NCBI GenBank assembly: GCA_023614405.1
Contig: CM042694.1
Location: 128,903,711 to 128,967,710, forward strand
Source of the DNA: Avena insularis
Taxonomy: Eukaryota; Streptophyta; Magnoliopsida; Poales; Poaceae
DNA: 64,000 nt
Direction: 5' to 3'
The translations under genes were made by a program, and so were the position numbers. The notes under the pieces were generated by a model, which was not told the origin of the DNA, did not search any database, and saw only the letters and a program-made list of their open reading frames with translations. Shown piece after piece: positions 62,201 through 64,000 of this stretch (its first letter is position 1; every line of letters starts with the position of its first letter).

Positions 62201-64000
62201 CATAGGTGGATTGTGAAAAGAAAACACATGCAATGACTCTGGTTCTTGTTATTAAAAAGAACACACATGCAATGACACTGGTGGATCCATGTGTGGTCTC
62301 TGAAGAGAACACACATTTCAATGACACTGGTGGATCCATATGTGGTATGTGAAAAGAATAGTCATGAAATGACTCCAGTTGTTGTTACTAAAAAAGAACA
62401 CACATGCAATGACACTGGTGTCTCCATGTGTGGTCTCTGAATAGAACACACATGCAATGACACTGGTGGATCCATATGTGGTATGTGAAAAGGACACACA
62501 TGCAATGACACTGGTGGATCCATGTGTGGTATCTGAAGAGAACACACATTTCAATAACACTTTTAGATCCATATGTGGTGTGTGAAAAGAACACACATGC
62601 AATGACTCCAGTTGTTGTTAGTAAATAGAACACACATGCAATGACACTGGTGGATCCATATGTGGTCTCTAAAGAGAACACACATGCAATGACTCTAGCT
62701 GTGGTTACTGAAGAGAACACACATTTCAATGACACTGGTGGATCCATGTGTGGTCTCTAAAGAGAACACACATTTCAATGACACTGGTGGATCCATATGT
62801 GGTATGTGAAAAGAACACACATGCAATGACTCCAGTTGTTGTTAGTAAAAAGAACACACATGCAATAACACTGGTGGATCCATGTGTGGTCTCTGAAGAG
62901 AACACACATGCAATGACTCTAACTATGGTTAATGAGAAGAACACACATGCAATGACACTGGTGGATCCATAGGTGGATTGTGAAAAGAAAACACATGCAA
63001 TGACTCTGGTTCTTGTTATTAAAAAGAACACACATGCAATGACACTGGTGGATCCATGTGTGGTCTTTGAAGAGAACACACATTTCAATGACACTGGTGG
63101 ATCCATATGTGGTATGTGAAAAGAATAGTCATGAAATGACTCCAGTTGTTGTTACTAAAAAAGAACACACATGCAATGACACTGGTGTCTCCATGTGTGG
63201 TCTCTGAATAGAACACACATGCAATGACTCTGGCTGTGGTTAATGAGAAGAACACACATGCAATGACACTGGTGGATCCATAGGTGGATTGTGAAAAGAA
63301 CACACATGCAATGACTCTGGTTGTTGTTAGTAAAAAGAACACACATGCAATGATACTGGTGGATCCATGTGTGGTCTCTAAAGAGAACACACATTTCAAT
63401 GACACTGGTGGATTCATATGTGGTATGTGAAAAGAATAGTCATGAAATGACTCTAGTTGTTGTTAGTAAAAAGAGCACACATGCAATTACACTAGTGGAT
63501 CCATGTGTGATCTCTGAAGAGAACATACATGCAATGACTCTAGCTGTGGTTAATGAGAAGAACACACATGCAATGACACTAGTGGATCCATAGGTGGATT
63601 GTGAAAAGAACACACATGCAATGACTCTGCTTATTGTTAGTAAAAAGAACACACATGCAATGACATTGGTGGATCCATGTGTGGTCTCCAAAGAGAACAC
63701 ACATTTCAATGACACTGGTAGATCCATATGTGGTATGTGAACAGAATAGTCATGAAATGACTCTAGTTGTTGTTAGTAAAAAGAGCACACATGCAATTAC
63801 ACTGGTGGATCCATGTGTGGTCTGTGAAGAGAACATACATGCAATGACTCTAGCTATGGTTAATGAGAAGAACACACATGCAATGACACTGGTGGATCCA
63901 TAGGTGGATTGTGAAAAGAACACACATGCAATGACTCTGCTTGTTGTCAGTAAAAAGAACACACATGCAATGACACTGGTGGATCCATGTGTGGTCTCTA

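Larger units (their letters stand above)
25976..64000. repeat. Main satellite array (38 kb, runs off the window)
   Basis: Uninterrupted tandem array. Subunits share the head ACACACATGCAATGACACT (or ACTCT). Tails fall in classes: A (GGATCCATGTGTGGTCTCTG, 48 bp in total), B (AGCTGTGGTTAATGAGAAGA, 39 bp), C (GTTGTTGTTAGTAAAAAGA, 39 bp), D (GGATCCATATGTGGTATGTG, head CATTTCAATG, 49 bp) and E (GGATCCATAGGTGGATTGTG, 48 bp). C units that follow a D unit often have the head ATAGTCATGAAATGACTC. Frequent orders are C-A-B-D (about 175 bp) and C-A-D (about 136 bp). Since 39 and 48 are multiples of three, long open frames occur on both strands (up to 235 codons at 50416-51123, minus); they are not genes. 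I do not recognise the family. Confidence 0.97.

Noticed and set aside
12222..64000. CRISPR-like pattern of short repeats (19-base head) with 20-30 base spacers
   Set aside because: The spacers fall into a few recurrent classes, not unique sequences; there are no cas genes, and the context is plant retrotransposons. It is a modular satellite.
12222..64000. Hundreds of open frames of 60-235 codons on both strands of the array
   Set aside because: They arise because subunit lengths are mostly multiples of three. They overlap in opposite strands and frames, end wherever a 49-bp unit occurs, and have no motif beyond the repeat.
1..64000. Telomere repeats, tRNA or rRNA genes, or recognisable host exons
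   Set aside because: Looked for on both strands; none seen apart from the tRNA-complementary primer sites.

Overview
The window looks like constitutive heterochromatin from a plant nuclear genome, most likely a monocot or grass. That is an inference from the retroelement types, the initiator-Met tRNA primer sites and the GC-rich blocks inside long LTRs. I see no host gene, no RNA gene and nothing prokaryotic. Three things fill it: one complex tandem satellite and two LTR retrotransposons that interrupt it. With both elements and one copy of each target duplication removed, positions 1-354, 12217-14927 and 25976-64000 join into one uninterrupted satellite of about 41 kb.

Satellite. The array is built from subunits that share a head (ACACACATGCAATGACACT and variants) followed by one of a few tails. 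Short subunits are 39 bp and long ones 48 or 49 bp. A common order is short-long-short-long, about 175 bp in total. Above this are higher-order units whose length changes along the array: about 0.9-1.8 kb up to 34.5 kb, 2.51 kb at 34.5-42 kb, 3.12 kb at 42.6-48.8 kb, 4.14 kb at 50.2-58.4 kb, and 3.02 kb after 58.4 kb. Each long A subunit carries a near-perfect inverted repeat around a GGATCC site.

Element 1 (355-12216, minus strand) is a Ty3/gypsy chromovirus of Tekay/Del type. It has 2.8-2.9 kb LTRs, a TGCAA target duplication, a tRNA-Met primer site, and gag, protease, RT, RNase H, integrase and a C-terminal chromodomain. Frameshifts, stops and a changed protease active site break it. It also has an extra broken reading frame between primer site and gag that encodes a coiled-coil segment and a very acidic tail.

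Element 2 (14928-25975, plus strand) is a non-autonomous element with very long LTRs (4.65 and 4.71 kb) around a 1.7 kb interior. Its only gene is a 283-residue Gag-like protein with several CCHC zinc knuckles and no pol. Its LTR start, primer site, Gag N-terminus, and last 35 or so bases before the 3' LTR (a relic of the pol end plus the polypurine tract) all resemble element 1. I therefore read it as a TR-GAG-like deletion derivative of a Tekay-type chromovirus that depends on one for its enzymes.

Caution on sequence quality. The two LTRs of each element are very similar in AT-rich parts but differ by many small indels in GC-rich parts. The satellite repeatedly shows the same complex change, CTGGT to TCA, in copies whose sister units lack it. 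Both patterns could be consensus errors at methylated CHG sites, so some frameshifts described below may not be real.
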